Source of the DNA: Candidatus Brocadiaceae bacterium S225
GTDB taxonomy: Bacteria > Planctomycetota > Brocadiia > Brocadiales > Scalinduaceae
Reading direction: 5' to 3'
Assembly (NCBI GenBank): GCA_007859995.1
Contig: SMSL01000019.1
Span: 1-64,000, forward strand
Length of the DNA stretch: 64,000 bases
Below the pieces are notes generated by a model, which ran no database searches, had not been told where the DNA came from, and saw only the letters and a list, made by a program, of their open reading frames with translations. Positions 27,537 to 36,946 of this stretch are shown in pieces (the first letter of the stretch is position 1; each line of letters begins with the position of its first letter). The position numbers were made by a program, and so were the translations under genes.

Positions 27537-28211
27537 ATGTCATTAATAAAAATTAACAATTTATACAAAACATATTCCAGTGGTAAAAACATAATGACAG
27601 AGGCGCTGGGAGGTGTTAATCTCAGCATAGAAAAAGGTGACTTTACAGCTATTGCAGGACCATCCGGATCAGGGAAAAGCACGCTATTAAACCTTATTGG
27701 TGCCTTGGATTCTCCGACCAGGGGTTCCATATTTTACGAGAATATAGATATCACAAAGATCCCTTTGAACAAACTCGCCCTTTTCAGACTAGAAGAGATT
27801 GGATATGTCTTTCAGGCATACAATCTTATAAACACTTTAACTGCCATTGAAAATGTAGAATATGTCATGCTCCTTCAAGGTATCTCCAACCAGATAAGGC
27901 GGAAAAAATCTATTGAAATTCTGAAACGTGTAGGGCTGGAACCATATATTCACCGATTCCCTAATGAAATGAGCGGAGGACAGCAACAACGCGTGGCTGT
28001 CGCCAGGGCCATCGTAGCGGAACCTAAAGTCGTTATGGCTGATGAACCAACTGCGAATCTTGACTCTAAAACTGCGGAAAACTTACTGGATTTAATGAAG
28101 GAATTGAATGAAGAAAAGGGCATTACATTTGTATTCTCAACACATGATCAAATGATCATGAGTAAAGCACGGAAACTGATACTCTTGAAAGATGGAAAAA
28201 TCGCTACATGA
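27537..28211 (+). CDS. LolD-type ABC ATPase
   Basis: 224 residues with every expected motif: Walker A GPSGSGKST, Q-loop GYVFQAYNLI, signature MSGGQQQRVAVARAI, Walker B VVMADEPTANLDS and switch FSTHDQ. Size and sequence match the MacB/LolD/FtsE group that drives FtsX-type permeases; the partner is the gene at 26010. The stop overlaps the start of the barrel gene by 4 bases, so export and outer-membrane components are co-translated. Confidence 0.92.
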   Translation: MSLIKINNLYKTYSSGKNIMTEALGGVNLSIEKGDFTAIAGPSGSGKSTLLNLIGALDSPTRGSIFYENIDITKIPLNKLALFRLEEIGYVFQAYNLINTLTAIENVEYVMLLQGISNQIRRKKSIEILKRVGLEPYIHRFPNEMSGGQQQRVAVARAIVAEPKVVMADEPTANLDSKTAENLLDLMKELNEEKGITFVFSTHDQMIMSKARKLILLKDGKIAT

Positions 28212-29383
28212 AGACCCCCTTATTCATCACTGCCGTTACCATAATATTCTCACTCTTTCAATCCTGTGGCGTTTGTGAAGAAAACAAACTCAATATAGGT
28301 GGCTACTACAAGGAGCTCTTCGTATCCACAAAATCCAACGTTACTAAACAGAACTTTTTTGCCAATACGCAGCGGTTACGGTTGGAATTTAAAAAAAAAA
28401 TAGCTCCCTGGCAATTCAATTTAACAGTAGATAACGAAGTACTCAATCACGATTTTGCAGACAAACCTGACTTTGCTTTTGTCGATTCAAGAAGGCAAAA
28501 TAGAACTGCATTTCTGGACTTAGACAAAGTCACCGTAGAAAAAGATCATTTGTATATTAAGCACACTATCCATCGTGCTTCTATTAAATATTATAAATCT
28601 GACTTCCAGGCTATAATTGGAAAACAGGCGGTAGACTGGGGTAAGATGCGTTTTTACAGCCCTTTGGATATGTTCAACTCGATCAGACTTACAGACCTCG
28701 AACCAGAAGAAAGAATGGGAGTCGATGCTGTCAATCTTAACTACTCTCCCGATTCTTTCTCGGGGATAAACTTAGTATATTCACAGGGCAAAGATTCAGA
28801 AACAACCGCCGTTGGACTAAAAGGTTATTGTAAGCTTTCAACATATGATCTGTCTTTAATTGTCGCATCAGCAAATAAGCAGAAAACCGTAGGTTTCTCA
28901 TTTGACGGCTATATTAAGGATGCCGGACTCAGGGGTGAAATTTCATATTCAAAGGCACACTTTGATAATAACAGTGCCTATCCACGTATGGCAGTGGGCA
29001 TGGACTACAATTTTTCTAATACAGTATATTTACTTTTCGAACAATTTTATAATGGCGGACATGAGGAGAAAAATCCCTTTTTTTATACATTCTCCAGTCT
29101 CAGGAACAGACAGATCATCTCATTGCAAAAACATTTATCCAGCATTTTGGCAAGCTATGAATTAACGCCGCTGATTAAGCTGCAGAATACCTTCATTTAC
29201 GATTGGGATGGCAACAGTGCTTCTGTTAACCCGGAAATCAAATACAATGTACGTTCAAATGTAGATATTACTTTAGGAGCGCAAATTTATGCGGGTGGTG
29301 AAACAGAAAGTTTATTTGAAACCAGCAGCGAATTTGACGTTTACGAAAATGCATATTATTTTCAACTAAAATGGTTCTTCTAA
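28208..29383 (+). CDS. Outer-membrane beta-barrel protein
   Basis: 391 residues with a signal peptide at 1-24, many alternating amphipathic strands (such as LRLEFKKKIAPWQFNLTVDN and YYFQLKWFF) and a C-terminal Phe, the usual signal for outer-membrane assembly. The block AIIGKQAVDWGKMRFYSPLDM resembles alginate-export or DUF1302-like barrels. It follows the ABC ATPase with a 4-base overlap and is likely the outer-membrane exit or acceptor for the exporter; cargo unknown. The start of a decayed acyl-adenylating enzyme gene overlaps its last codons. Confidence 0.78.
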   Translation: MKTPLFITAVTIIFSLFQSCGVCEENKLNIGGYYKELFVSTKSNVTKQNFFANTQRLRLEFKKKIAPWQFNLTVDNEVLNHDFADKPDFAFVDSRRQNRTAFLDLDKVTVEKDHLYIKHTIHRASIKYYKSDFQAIIGKQAVDWGKMRFYSPLDMFNSIRLTDLEPEERMGVDAVNLNYSPDSFSGINLVYSQGKDSETTAVGLKGYCKLSTYDLSLIVASANKQKTVGFSFDGYIKDAGLRGEISYSKAHFDNNSAYPRMAVGMDYNFSNTVYLLFEQFYNGGHEEKNPFFYTFSSLRNRQIISLQKHLSSILASYELTPLIKLQNTFIYDWDGNSASVNPEIKYNVRSNVDITLGAQIYAGGETESLFETSSEFDVYENAYYFQLKWFF

Positions 29384-30044
29384 GAAAAAAGTTAAAAAAG
29401 ATCGAACCAATCGGCCTGCTCTCTTCCGGAGCATCCGGAACATTCTCTTTCGGCTTGAACACACAAAACGCTGTAAAAAGAAGCAGTCAATTTCTGGATA
29501 TCTTATTGGATTATTATTTCGACATTCTTGAAAACAGATCGCTTATTCTTAATTGTCTTCCGCAAGCAGTTAAAGCGTCTACTGCCGGCGTAACCGTTGC
29601 CGAAATAGGGTCACGGACTGATTCACTTATTTATCTATTGACTACACTTTCACATGAGTTTGATCAAACTATCATCATTGGAGATAATCACTTCATCAAA
29701 AACTCCATTGAAGAGGGACAAAATAAAGGAATCAACTTTAAGGAATTAAGAGTCCATCTTGTTTTGGGTGGCATTTACCTACCGGAAAATCTACGCACAT
29801 ATTTAGCCAATATTCTATGTACAGACTTTAATGATTCCAAAACTGGTTCTATTTTTTCGTCTATGGGTTTATCTGGATTGGGTTTAAATGTTTTCTTCGA
29901 AAGCAAAGAGACATTGACCTTAAGGAGATTAATGAATGAAGATCCTGTAACAAAAGAGAAGCTACTCCATGATTCGCCATTTCCTATACAAATTTCCATT
30001 TTGGAATGGGATTAGACTATGAAATGAAGTTTAAATACATCTAA
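29371..30044 (+). pseudogene. Decayed PaaK/LuxE-like adenylating enzyme
   Basis: A 214-residue open frame (29371-30015) is homologous to the middle of the intact gene at 35488: shared blocks are SSGASGTFSFGLNT against SSGFSGVFSFGMST, INFKELRVHLVLGG against IVWKGMPVSLIAGQ, and ENLRTYLANIL against ENFRLYLADLL. The first ~100 residues are missing. After residue ~207 about 150 residues are deleted, and the true C-terminal codons (GMGLDYEMKFKYI, against GMKLDYERKFTCI) survive in a different frame up to a stop at 30042-30044. So it carries an N-terminal truncation, an internal deletion and a frameshift. Confidence 0.85.
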
Positions 30045-30061
30045 TCATGAAGCAGTCACAA

Positions 30062-30097
30062 AAAAGAGGCGGGAAAATAAATTTCCCCGCCTCTTTT
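30062..30097. terminator. Bidirectional intrinsic terminator
   Basis: AAAAGAGGCGGG pairs with CCCGCCTCTTTT around an A/T-rich loop. The A-run on the left and T-run on the right let it work on both strands, ending the plus-strand export operon and the minus-strand PEP-CTERM gene. Confidence 0.85.
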
Positions 30098-30129
30098 AAT
30101 AAGTCAAAACAAAAGTCCCAACTACTTCT

Positions 30130-31080
30130 CTATTTATTCTTTCCCGCCTTCACCCGCTTCCTACTTGCGATACCTATCATTCCTAATAGGCCTATACCAA
30201 GCAGTGCTACTGTTGTTGGTTCTGGAACGATATTGGCGTCTGCGACACCAGCACCTGAAACTAACAAATTAGGATTTCCGTCATCATTAGCAGAAAAGAC
30301 CATGTGGAAGTCGGAACCGAATTGAAGAGTATTGGTGTTATATAGACTAAGCCAAGAGCCACCTACCACATCAAGGAAAATTTCACCAGATCCATTGTTA
30401 GTGTGAAAATTAAACAGGGTGTCCAAACTTAAATCAAGCGGTCTAGCCGTAGGTATCAACGACAAAACCAATTCCCCTTCTGTAGCTCCTGTAAATGAAG
30501 ATTGACCTGTTCTACCAGCCAAACCCGTATTCATACCAGCAATATAGTCCTTAGCGAAGTCCTTGTAGATGTTAACTACTCCGCCTTTTGACAATATATT
30601 TGTCTTGCCTACCAGATTAGGATCAATCAGATAATTATCATCGAATCCGTCATACATTATGGTCAACTCATAAGTAGCTCCAAGTGCATCCTTGTCCCAT
30701 AAGATAGCTGAAGTATTAGCATCCTGAATTTGATCGACTTGGGCAACCCCCCATGAATCTTCTTTTCCGTCAGCATGTGGAGCACCAATACCTAAAACGC
30801 CAGACGAGAACTTTGTGCCGATAGCAATATCATCAGTAGCCGGAGTAAATCCACCCCAATTGGTAAAAGGTCCTTGAGTATTGGTCGAGGTATACGTACC
30901 AGCATCATCACCTGCTCCCCCATCATCTACACCATTTGGCCCAAACGTATCATAAGCGTAAGTCCTTCCCCAATCTTCAAGATCTACAATACTCCATGTG
31001 ACTGGAGTGGCTCCAATATTCCCAGTACATACGCTTCCTATACCTAGGACCAAAACAACCATTAACATTAATTTCTTCAT
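30130..31080 (-). CDS. PEP-CTERM anchored exported protein
   Basis: About 316 residues from MKKLMLMVVLVLG, with GGGGGTG just before the ATG. A signal peptide covers about 1-25. The C-terminus is a textbook PEP-CTERM tail: VPEPTTVALLGIGLLGMIG then the basic SRKRVKAGKNK. Such proteins are processed by an exosortase and sent to the envelope or extracellular matrix. The body is Gly/Asn/Asp/Thr-rich and beta-like, with no recognised enzyme domain. No exosortase gene is in the window. Upstream on the same strand are an anti-sigma/PilZ protein and an ECF sigma factor. Confidence 0.9.
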   Translation of the reverse strand: MKKLMLMVVLVLGIGSVCTGNIGATPVTWSIVDLEDWGRTYAYDTFGPNGVDDGGAGDDAGTYTSTNTQGPFTNWGGFTPATDDIAIGTKFSSGVLGIGAPHADGKEDSWGVAQVDQIQDANTSAILWDKDALGATYELTIMYDGFDDNYLIDPNLVGKTNILSKGGVVNIYKDFAKDYIAGMNTGLAGRTGQSSFTGATEGELVLSLIPTARPLDLSLDTLFNFHTNNGSGEIFLDVVGGSWLSLYNTNTLQFGSDFHMVFSANDDGNPNLLVSGAGVADANIVPEPTTVALLGIGLLGMIGIASRKRVKAGKNK

Positions 31081-31728
31081 ATCCACCCCCATTCTCATTC
31101 CTCCAAAAAGTGTTAACAATACAACCCCTTCCATATCATCTAATTTAATAGATCCATCAACAACACAATAACAATTTACCTCCTAACTCTGTAATATTTA
31201 AAATCTCTAAATTTAAAATATAACCAAGTATCGCTACAAATATGTATTTATTTTTACCATAGCTGCATACCACAATAGACAACTTTTACACCAAAATCTT
31301 GCAATAATTATTTATTTAAATGCTTATTATTAAAAACTACTACAAAATTGCAAAAAACATTCACTTTTTAGGTGCGCTATCTGAATAGGCGCAACTTTTG
31401 CTCCCAAGCAATACCAACAAAGACCTGAAAGCAATAAAATGCAGAACCATTTTCACCTACAGGCACAACGTTATGAAGCTTACTGCCGAAAATATTACAA
31501 TTCCGTAAGTTAAGAGAAATCAACTTTATATAGGCTTAAAATATAAAACGTTAGTCATATAATACGCGAAAGATAAGCGATGTCAAGATTTTTTTATATC
31601 TTTTTAGAACAAAAATGTTCTATTTTTTACGATGAAAATCGCGATAAAAAACCGTACAACAATTATTCACTCCGTACCGTTAATCCGCCTACCATTTACT
31701 GTTTTATTTCTAAGCATTCTCATACAAG
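31081..31728. other. Long AT-rich leader upstream of PEP-CTERM gene
   Basis: About 650 very AT-rich bases with no open frame worth calling. They hold the upstream region of the PEP-CTERM gene and the end of the anti-sigma gene. An ECF-type promoter may be present, but I could not pick out a reliable -35/-10 pair. Confidence 0.45.
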
Positions 31729-32373
31729 CTATGATTTCTCCTGGACATAGCTCCTGACCTTCCGTATGTCGCTCTCTTTTATATCTTTAAACCTGATCCC
31801 AACCCTTACATCTCTATGTGCCTTCAGACTCCTAACACAGTCTCCTCTTGCATGAATGGCCCCAAAGCCACCCAAAAGCTCAAACCTTAGATCGTATAGT
31901 TCCTCACCTTCCATAACCGGATCGAGGATGTCTTCTCCACTATCCTCATGACACACACTAATCTCACCAACCAACAATCCGCCTTCACTCAGGTTCAGAA
32001 TATTAGCTTTGCCAGATATGACGCCATTATGACTAGGATGATACTTAAACGCTACAGGAAGCAATGTATTAACACGCCGGTAAACCCTGATATAGGTGCG
32101 GTGTTCAACCCTGCTTTCTGCAGGTGCAGCTATAGTACTACTCCCCTTTATATCATACCTAATACCGTAAAGCAGCAAGACCTGCTGGAGACAACTATCA
32201 CACTTAACAAAATGCCATTCAATCGTCTCTCTTTCATCAGTGCGAAGTAAGTTGTCCCGATAGCAAACAATAACCTCTTCAGAAGGGCAATCCCTTTCAT
32301 CTCTCTGCGAAGTGTCACTATCTAACTTATTTATTTTCAAGTATTTCCTTAGAAATTTATCAATATTATCCAT
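31729..32373 (-). CDS. Anti-sigma zinc finger fused to PilZ domain
   Basis: 214 residues. Residues about 29-62 form a zinc-binding anti-sigma domain: CPSEEVIVCYRDN, then HFVKCDSC giving the Hx3Cx2C pattern. Residues about 98-210 form a PilZ domain: RRVNTLLPVAFKY with the paired arginines, NILNLSEGGLLVGE as the NxSxxG motif, and VRVGIRFKDI. The fusion would let c-di-GMP control a sigma factor. The ECF sigma gene starts about 45 bases upstream on the same strand. No membrane segment, so it should act in the cytoplasm. Confidence 0.85.
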   Translation of the reverse strand: MDNIDKFLRKYLKINKLDSDTSQRDERDCPSEEVIVCYRDNLLRTDERETIEWHFVKCDSCLQQVLLLYGIRYDIKGSSTIAAPAESRVEHRTYIRVYRRVNTLLPVAFKYHPSHNGVISGKANILNLSEGGLLVGEISVCHEDSGEDILDPVMEGEELYDLRFELLGGFGAIHARGDCVRSLKAHRDVRVGIRFKDIKESDIRKVRSYVQEKS

Positions 32374-32417
32374 AATAATAGTTAAAAAAATTATCTAGTG
32401 TAGTAGACAACATTCGC

Positions 32418-33038
32418 TTAAAAGTCTTGCAAAAAATTTTTCTTTTTTGCAATTTTAATTAATTTTTTTTTGATTCTGGCCTTTTTGCTGTAAACATTGT
32501 TAACTGAGGTACTTAAGATTTCTGCAATACTCTCTGGCGCAAGCCCCTTTCTGTAAAACAGCTCTACAAACAACATATCATTGGCATTCAATTCACTAAC
32601 TAATTCATTAATCAACTCATTATACTCTTTTATTAATAACCCTTCATCTGGCCGCGGCTCTCGACATTCTGTAAGATCTTCTATCTCATGCACACTATCA
32701 GTTGTACTGTTAAGAGGTACTTGCGACTTTTGTTTCTTAACGACATTCAGCACAAAGTTACTTGTAACAACACTGAGCCAGCTTGAGACGGAACAACTAT
32801 TTCTACCATCATACTGTCTCAGTTTCTTGTAATCATCTTTAATCAAGAAAAGAAGGAGATTATTATGGATATCATTTTTCTGCTGAGTGCGCAATTCGAT
32901 CCCGTATGTATTGAGAACTTGCCGAATAGTATGGTAAATCAGATTGGTATTTTTATTGACAAACACATCCCATGACTTTTCATCGCCTTGAATACATGCA
33001 TCCAAGAGTTCTTTATCTGTAAAATCTTCAGTATCCAT
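32418..33038 (-). CDS. ECF-type RNA polymerase sigma factor
   Basis: 206 residues. Region 2 is at about 10-95 (DKELLDACIQGDEKSWDVFV; YDGRNSCSVSSWLSVVTSNF matches the -10-binding helix) and region 4 at about 140-195 (LNANDMLFVELFYRKGLAPESIAEIL then the helix-turn-helix VNNVYSKKARIKKKL). The 15-residue loop between them is acidic. Paired with the anti-sigma/PilZ gene directly downstream. Promoters recognised are unknown; the nearby PEP-CTERM gene is a candidate. Confidence 0.88.
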   Translation of the reverse strand: MDTEDFTDKELLDACIQGDEKSWDVFVNKNTNLIYHTIRQVLNTYGIELRTQQKNDIHNNLLLFLIKDDYKKLRQYDGRNSCSVSSWLSVVTSNFVLNVVKKQKSQVPLNSTTDSVHEIEDLTECREPRPDEGLLIKEYNELINELVSELNANDMLFVELFYRKGLAPESIAEILSTSVNNVYSKKARIKKKLIKIAKKKNFLQDF

Positions 33039-33625
33039 GTTTAATATGTGTTAGCATGTCAGTTAAGAACGCAAGATTGTTAGCAACTAGTCTCAAGAAA
33101 ACACATTATACATTTTGCTATTTTGAATAACATCAAAATAATTGCCAGGTGATTAATAATTTAACCTTTAAAATATACCAACTTTAAAAACTTATATATA
33201 AATGGTAAATTTTTATATCAATGACTTTACATGTCAAGGACAGGCCTGCACTTCAGATGGTTACGGACGCTGAAAACTCCGGTGAACTTACTAATGAAAA
33301 AACCATTTTTTTGTCGCTTCTATTGGAACGGGCGGTACGATAATGGGTGCCGGAAAAAGACTTAAGGAATTTAATCTTGGAATTCAGGCAATTGCCGCGG
33401 AACCAGAATTTCCACTTCATTGAAGGCTTGAAGCATATGGGAGTTCTATTTGTACCAGGTATTTATCATGAAAAAAAACTTGATGGAAAGATACCAACCC
33501 CACAGAAGAGTCCTATGAGATGGTAAAAAGAATTGCGATCGAAGAAGGATTATTTGTGGGACAATATTCAGGTGCGGCAATGTGGGCAGCGTTAGAGCTT
33601 GCAAAGAGTTTAGACAAAGGGCTTA

Positions 33626-34929
33626 GGAATTAAGCAAAAATAAAATCCCTAATTCTTGTGATTGTCGAGAGGAGAAATTTTATACTTCCATTCTCCATGA
33701 AACTTCGCTTTTCGTATATTTAATCTAGCCATTTCTTCATCACTAATTTTAATGCCCGTTTCATATTGATTTTGATCAAGCATTGATTTAATCTCTAATC
33801 CTTTTTGTGTTCTTGTATTTGCGATAAGATTAACAACGGTTTCTCTCGTCAATAGCGGTTTTCCACGCCAATTCTGAGAAAATATAACTAAACATTTTTA
33901 TGTTCTATCTTATTCATTTACTCGTCCCAGGGGGAAAATGACTGACATGAATTTCAACTCCCAATTCGTTTGCCAACTTCTGTAATTCCACTTTCCAAAG
34001 ACGGACCCGATATCCATTGCTTCCTCCACAATCAGCCGTTATAAGTATCTTTTTTGATTCTTGATATAAACTCCTTACCCATTTCGTACCACCATCCTCG
34101 TATGCTATTAACAGCAAATGCAGCCGTATCTCCACTAATCCCCACGCTCACCCATCCTTTATTCCGTCCAATGTCATAGACCCCATACGGAGAAACCTTA
34201 CCAAGTTTCTTGTTCATAAAATCATGGGTATTTACTTCTTCCGGCTCACCCTTGTGATTGTATTCGCAACCATTGTTTTTATAATTTCCAATATTTTCTT
34301 TCTTTTTCGTATCAACTGATACCGTAGGACAATTATCTCTTTGAAAAGTCTTCACTCGCTTATTAATGTACTTGAATTGTTTATCTCTATCAGGATGATT
34401 TGTTCCCTCCTTATCTTTTTATTTGATTGTAACGTATATCCTAAAAATATCAGTAAGTTATAAACACTCCGCTGGCTTATCTTATGCCCCTTCTTCCTCA
34501 ACGCCTCTGCCAGTTTATACGTGCTCTTTGATGTCCATCGTAATGGTGATTCCGGATCTCCTCGAGTGTTCGGGTCAACAAAATAATCCAAGTCTTTCAA
34601 TAATTCCTTATCAACGTCTTTTAACTTTTTACGCCCGCCACCTTTTTTGCGAACTCGATTGATCTCCCTATTCTCTGCATTCAACTCCGCTATACCTTTT
34701 CGTATCGTCTTATGATCTATGCCTGTACCTTCAAAGACAATAGTAATTCCTCCCCAACCAATATTTGCAGCTTCTGTAGCCGCCCATATTCTTCGCCCTT
34801 TTTCATTCAGGTATTTTGATACCTCTTTATATTTCTCCGATATCCCTTCTATAATCTGACGTCGTAGTTTTTCCACATCGCCATCTTAGCATATATCAGT
34901 ATTTATGGAAGTTATTTTTGCTTAATTCC
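33626..34929. mobile_element. ISAzo13-type insertion sequence, inactive
   Basis: 1304 bases bounded by perfect 18-bp terminal inverted repeats, GGAATTAAGCAAAAATAA at 33626-33643 and its complement at 34912-34929. TTA is duplicated on both sides (33623-33625, 34930-34932). The element carries one minus-strand transposase of ISAzo13 type, broken by several frameshifts. It sits inside the cysK pseudogene, in opposite orientation to it. Confidence 0.92.
33649..34876 (-). pseudogene. Frameshifted ISAzo13-family transposase
   Basis: The N-terminal 160 residues are intact (MEKLRRQIIEGISEKY ... KKGHKISQRSVYNLL). A frameshift follows near 34430, after LQSNKK. The next segments continue as DRDKQFKYINKRVKTFQRDN, GEPEEVNTHDF, GVYDIGRNKGWVSVG, then in a new frame ITADCGGSNGYRVRLWKVEL and HFPPGTSK, then more indels before TRETVVNLIANTRTQKGLEI and FHGEWKYKISP. 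The order matches the ISAzo13 DDE transposase. At least four indels; not functional. Confidence 0.9.
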
Positions 34930-35042
34930 TTATTGTAACCATCTTCCCATATGCAGGTGATAGGTATCTAAGTACTGTATTATGGGCTAGAATACCATAC
35001 GAGAGAAGAAAGAATACAAGAAAGGGTATCACACAAAGATGA

Positions 35043-35487
35043 TATGTTAAAGTGTCACGCTTTCCCCGAAAATGAAATTATGCTTTCCTTTCCTTTACAC
35101 TATAATTTTATTAAGGTAAAGCATGCCACATAAATATTTTAAACCAAAAGACGTATGATACGTTTATTGGTATTGATGTTGATAATTGTGTTTAAACACA
35201 AGAAAGGATGTATGTTCGTTGCTAAAATACAGCAATAATATAGACTAATCTATATTTTGCGTAGGAATAGTACGAAGAATGCTTGACACTTTACATAACA
35301 GACACAAAGCTTAAAAGAACATGGCAGCTAAGGATGGTAGGATTGATGGTATAGATAATATTTTCAATCCCTCAATTCTTAAATTGCTATCATATTTTCA
35401 AAATATTCTTGAATTTTGAATGCCATTGTCCTATTCTCTCTAAGCCCATTAAGCGTAACCCTTATCATCTTTTTTCAGGGAAAGTAA
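35043..35487. other. Gene-free upstream region of the 35.5 kb operon
   Basis: About 445 AT-rich bases. Holds the promoter region of the five-gene operon. The phrase FIGIDV can be read near 35161 and recalls an IS110-type transposase start, but it is too short to call. The ATG at 35488 is preceded by AGGGAAAG. Confidence 0.35.
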
Positions 35488-36906
35488 ATGCGTCAATTGA
35501 AAAAAATATACACGGACTGGAAAAGAAATAAAATTATCAAACTCCTCACAAATTCTCCGCCTGATAAAATAAAAGCATACGGAGAAAAAAAACTAATTCC
35601 CGCTTTTAGAAGAGCAGCGACAAGGATGCCTGCTTACTCAAAACTTTTAAGTAACAATGGAATTAACTATAAAGATATTAACACCATTGAGGATTTCCAA
35701 AAAAATGTACCGGTTTTTACAAAAAAAGATTTCTTTGTCGACACATCTATGGCTGAACTATGCGTTGATAAGAACATCCAATCTTTAAAATTAGCGGTTA
35801 CCAGTTCAGGATTTTCTGGAGTTTTTTCATTTGGCATGAGCACGGCTGAGAATCAAAATCAAATTGTTTTTTCAATTGATACAATTCTAGATTATATTTT
35901 TAAGATTTCTAAAAAAAAGACCTTTTTGATTAATTGTGTCCCTATGGGTGTTAAGGTTCCTACCAGCTTACCTATAGCTGAAACCAGTGTAAGAAGCGAT
36001 ATGGCCCTGGCGATCCTTAAGAAATTCCATCCATATTTTGATCAGTTTCTTATTTTGGGTGACCCTCACTTTTTAAAAAAAATCATTGAAGAAGGCATAG
36101 AACAAGGTATAGTTTGGAAGGGTATGCCGGTAAGCCTTATTGCGGGACAAGATTGGTTCTCTGAAAACTTTCGTTTATATTTAGCAGACCTTTTAGGAAT
36201 TGACTTTAATTGTCCTGATAACGGTTTGTTTGTAGCAAACATGGGTATTGCTGAATTGGATTTGAGCCTCTTCCATGAAAGTATTTTTACCGTTCGTTTA
36301 CGTCAGGAATTACAAAAAAATGCACGTTTAAGAGAGAAGTTTTTAGGAAAAGACACAAAAATAGCTCCCCTCATCTTCCACTATTATCCACATAAAATTT
36401 TTCTTGAAACTACTCAGAGTAATGAGCTCGTTTTTACCATGCTTAACCCTGATAATTTTGTACCTTTGATTCGATATAACAGTCAAGATCAAGGTTATAT
36501 ACGATCTTATGAATTTGTCAAAAAGGTATTAACTGAAGAAGGCTACCCACATCTTATTCCAGAACTCAAACTACCTTTAGTAAGTATTGCTGGAAGAGCA
36601 GACAGGTTCATAACTGTTCATGGGAAGAATGTAACTCCTGAAGAAATCAAAGAGGGATTGTACAGTGATTTCCAAGTAGCCTCTTCAACGACAGGTTATT
36701 TCAAGTTGAGTCTCAAGAATGACAATGAAGGAAAAATTGAAATACAATTAAAAAAAGGTGTTAAACAAACGGAAAAATTAAAGAAAAAATTTACTAAGGC
36801 CCTTTTGAAATATGTAGATACCGATATCGAAATCCAATGTTACCATTACCATGATTTCCCATATGGAATGAAATTAGACTACGAAAGAAAATTCACATGC
36901 ATTTAG
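35488..36906 (+). CDS. PaaK/LuxE-like acyl-adenylating enzyme
   Basis: 472 residues, resembling phenylacetate-CoA ligase and LuxE-type acyl-protein synthetases of the ANL superfamily. The P-loop region is TSSGFSGVFSFG (about 111-122) in place of the usual TSGTTG. The later core includes DPHFLKKIIEEGIEQG, FANMG-like VANMGIAELDLS, VPLIRYNSQDQGYIR (arrangement of the A8 hinge region), AGRADRFITVHGKNVTPEEI, and C-terminal YGMKLDYERKF with the likely catalytic lysine. It should activate a carboxylate as acyl-AMP; substrate unknown. First gene of the five-gene operon, and paralogous to the decayed gene at 29371. Confidence 0.78.
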   Translation: MRQLKKIYTDWKRNKIIKLLTNSPPDKIKAYGEKKLIPAFRRAATRMPAYSKLLSNNGINYKDINTIEDFQKNVPVFTKKDFFVDTSMAELCVDKNIQSLKLAVTSSGFSGVFSFGMSTAENQNQIVFSIDTILDYIFKISKKKTFLINCVPMGVKVPTSLPIAETSVRSDMALAILKKFHPYFDQFLILGDPHFLKKIIEEGIEQGIVWKGMPVSLIAGQDWFSENFRLYLADLLGIDFNCPDNGLFVANMGIAELDLSLFHESIFTVRLRQELQKNARLREKFLGKDTKIAPLIFHYYPHKIFLETTQSNELVFTMLNPDNFVPLIRYNSQDQGYIRSYEFVKKVLTEEGYPHLIPELKLPLVSIAGRADRFITVHGKNVTPEEIKEGLYSDFQVASSTTGYFKLSLKNDNEGKIEIQLKKGVKQTEKLKKKFTKALLKYVDTDIEIQCYHYHDFPYGMKLDYERKFTCI

Positions 36907-36946
36907 AAAGGTTAGAATTTCAATTTTTAAAAAATAGGAGAATATT

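Larger units (their letters stand above)
33233..35042 (+). pseudogene. Decayed cysteine synthase, split by an IS element
   Basis: Fragments of a CysK/CysM-type PLP enzyme read in order on the plus strand: VKDRPALQMV (the PLP-lysine region), [15 protein letters not shown] after an internal deletion, KRIAIEEGLFVGQYSGAAMWAALELAKSLDKG, and, beyond the IS, IVTIFPYAGDRYLST. The N-terminal ~40 residues and about 90 residues of the middle are lost and there are frameshifts. Removing the IS plus one TTA copy restores the frame from DKGL to IVTIF exactly. Confidence 0.9.

Noticed and set aside
35150..35260. IS110 transposase start (FIGIDV)
   Set aside because: Only six residues fit; the rest does not.
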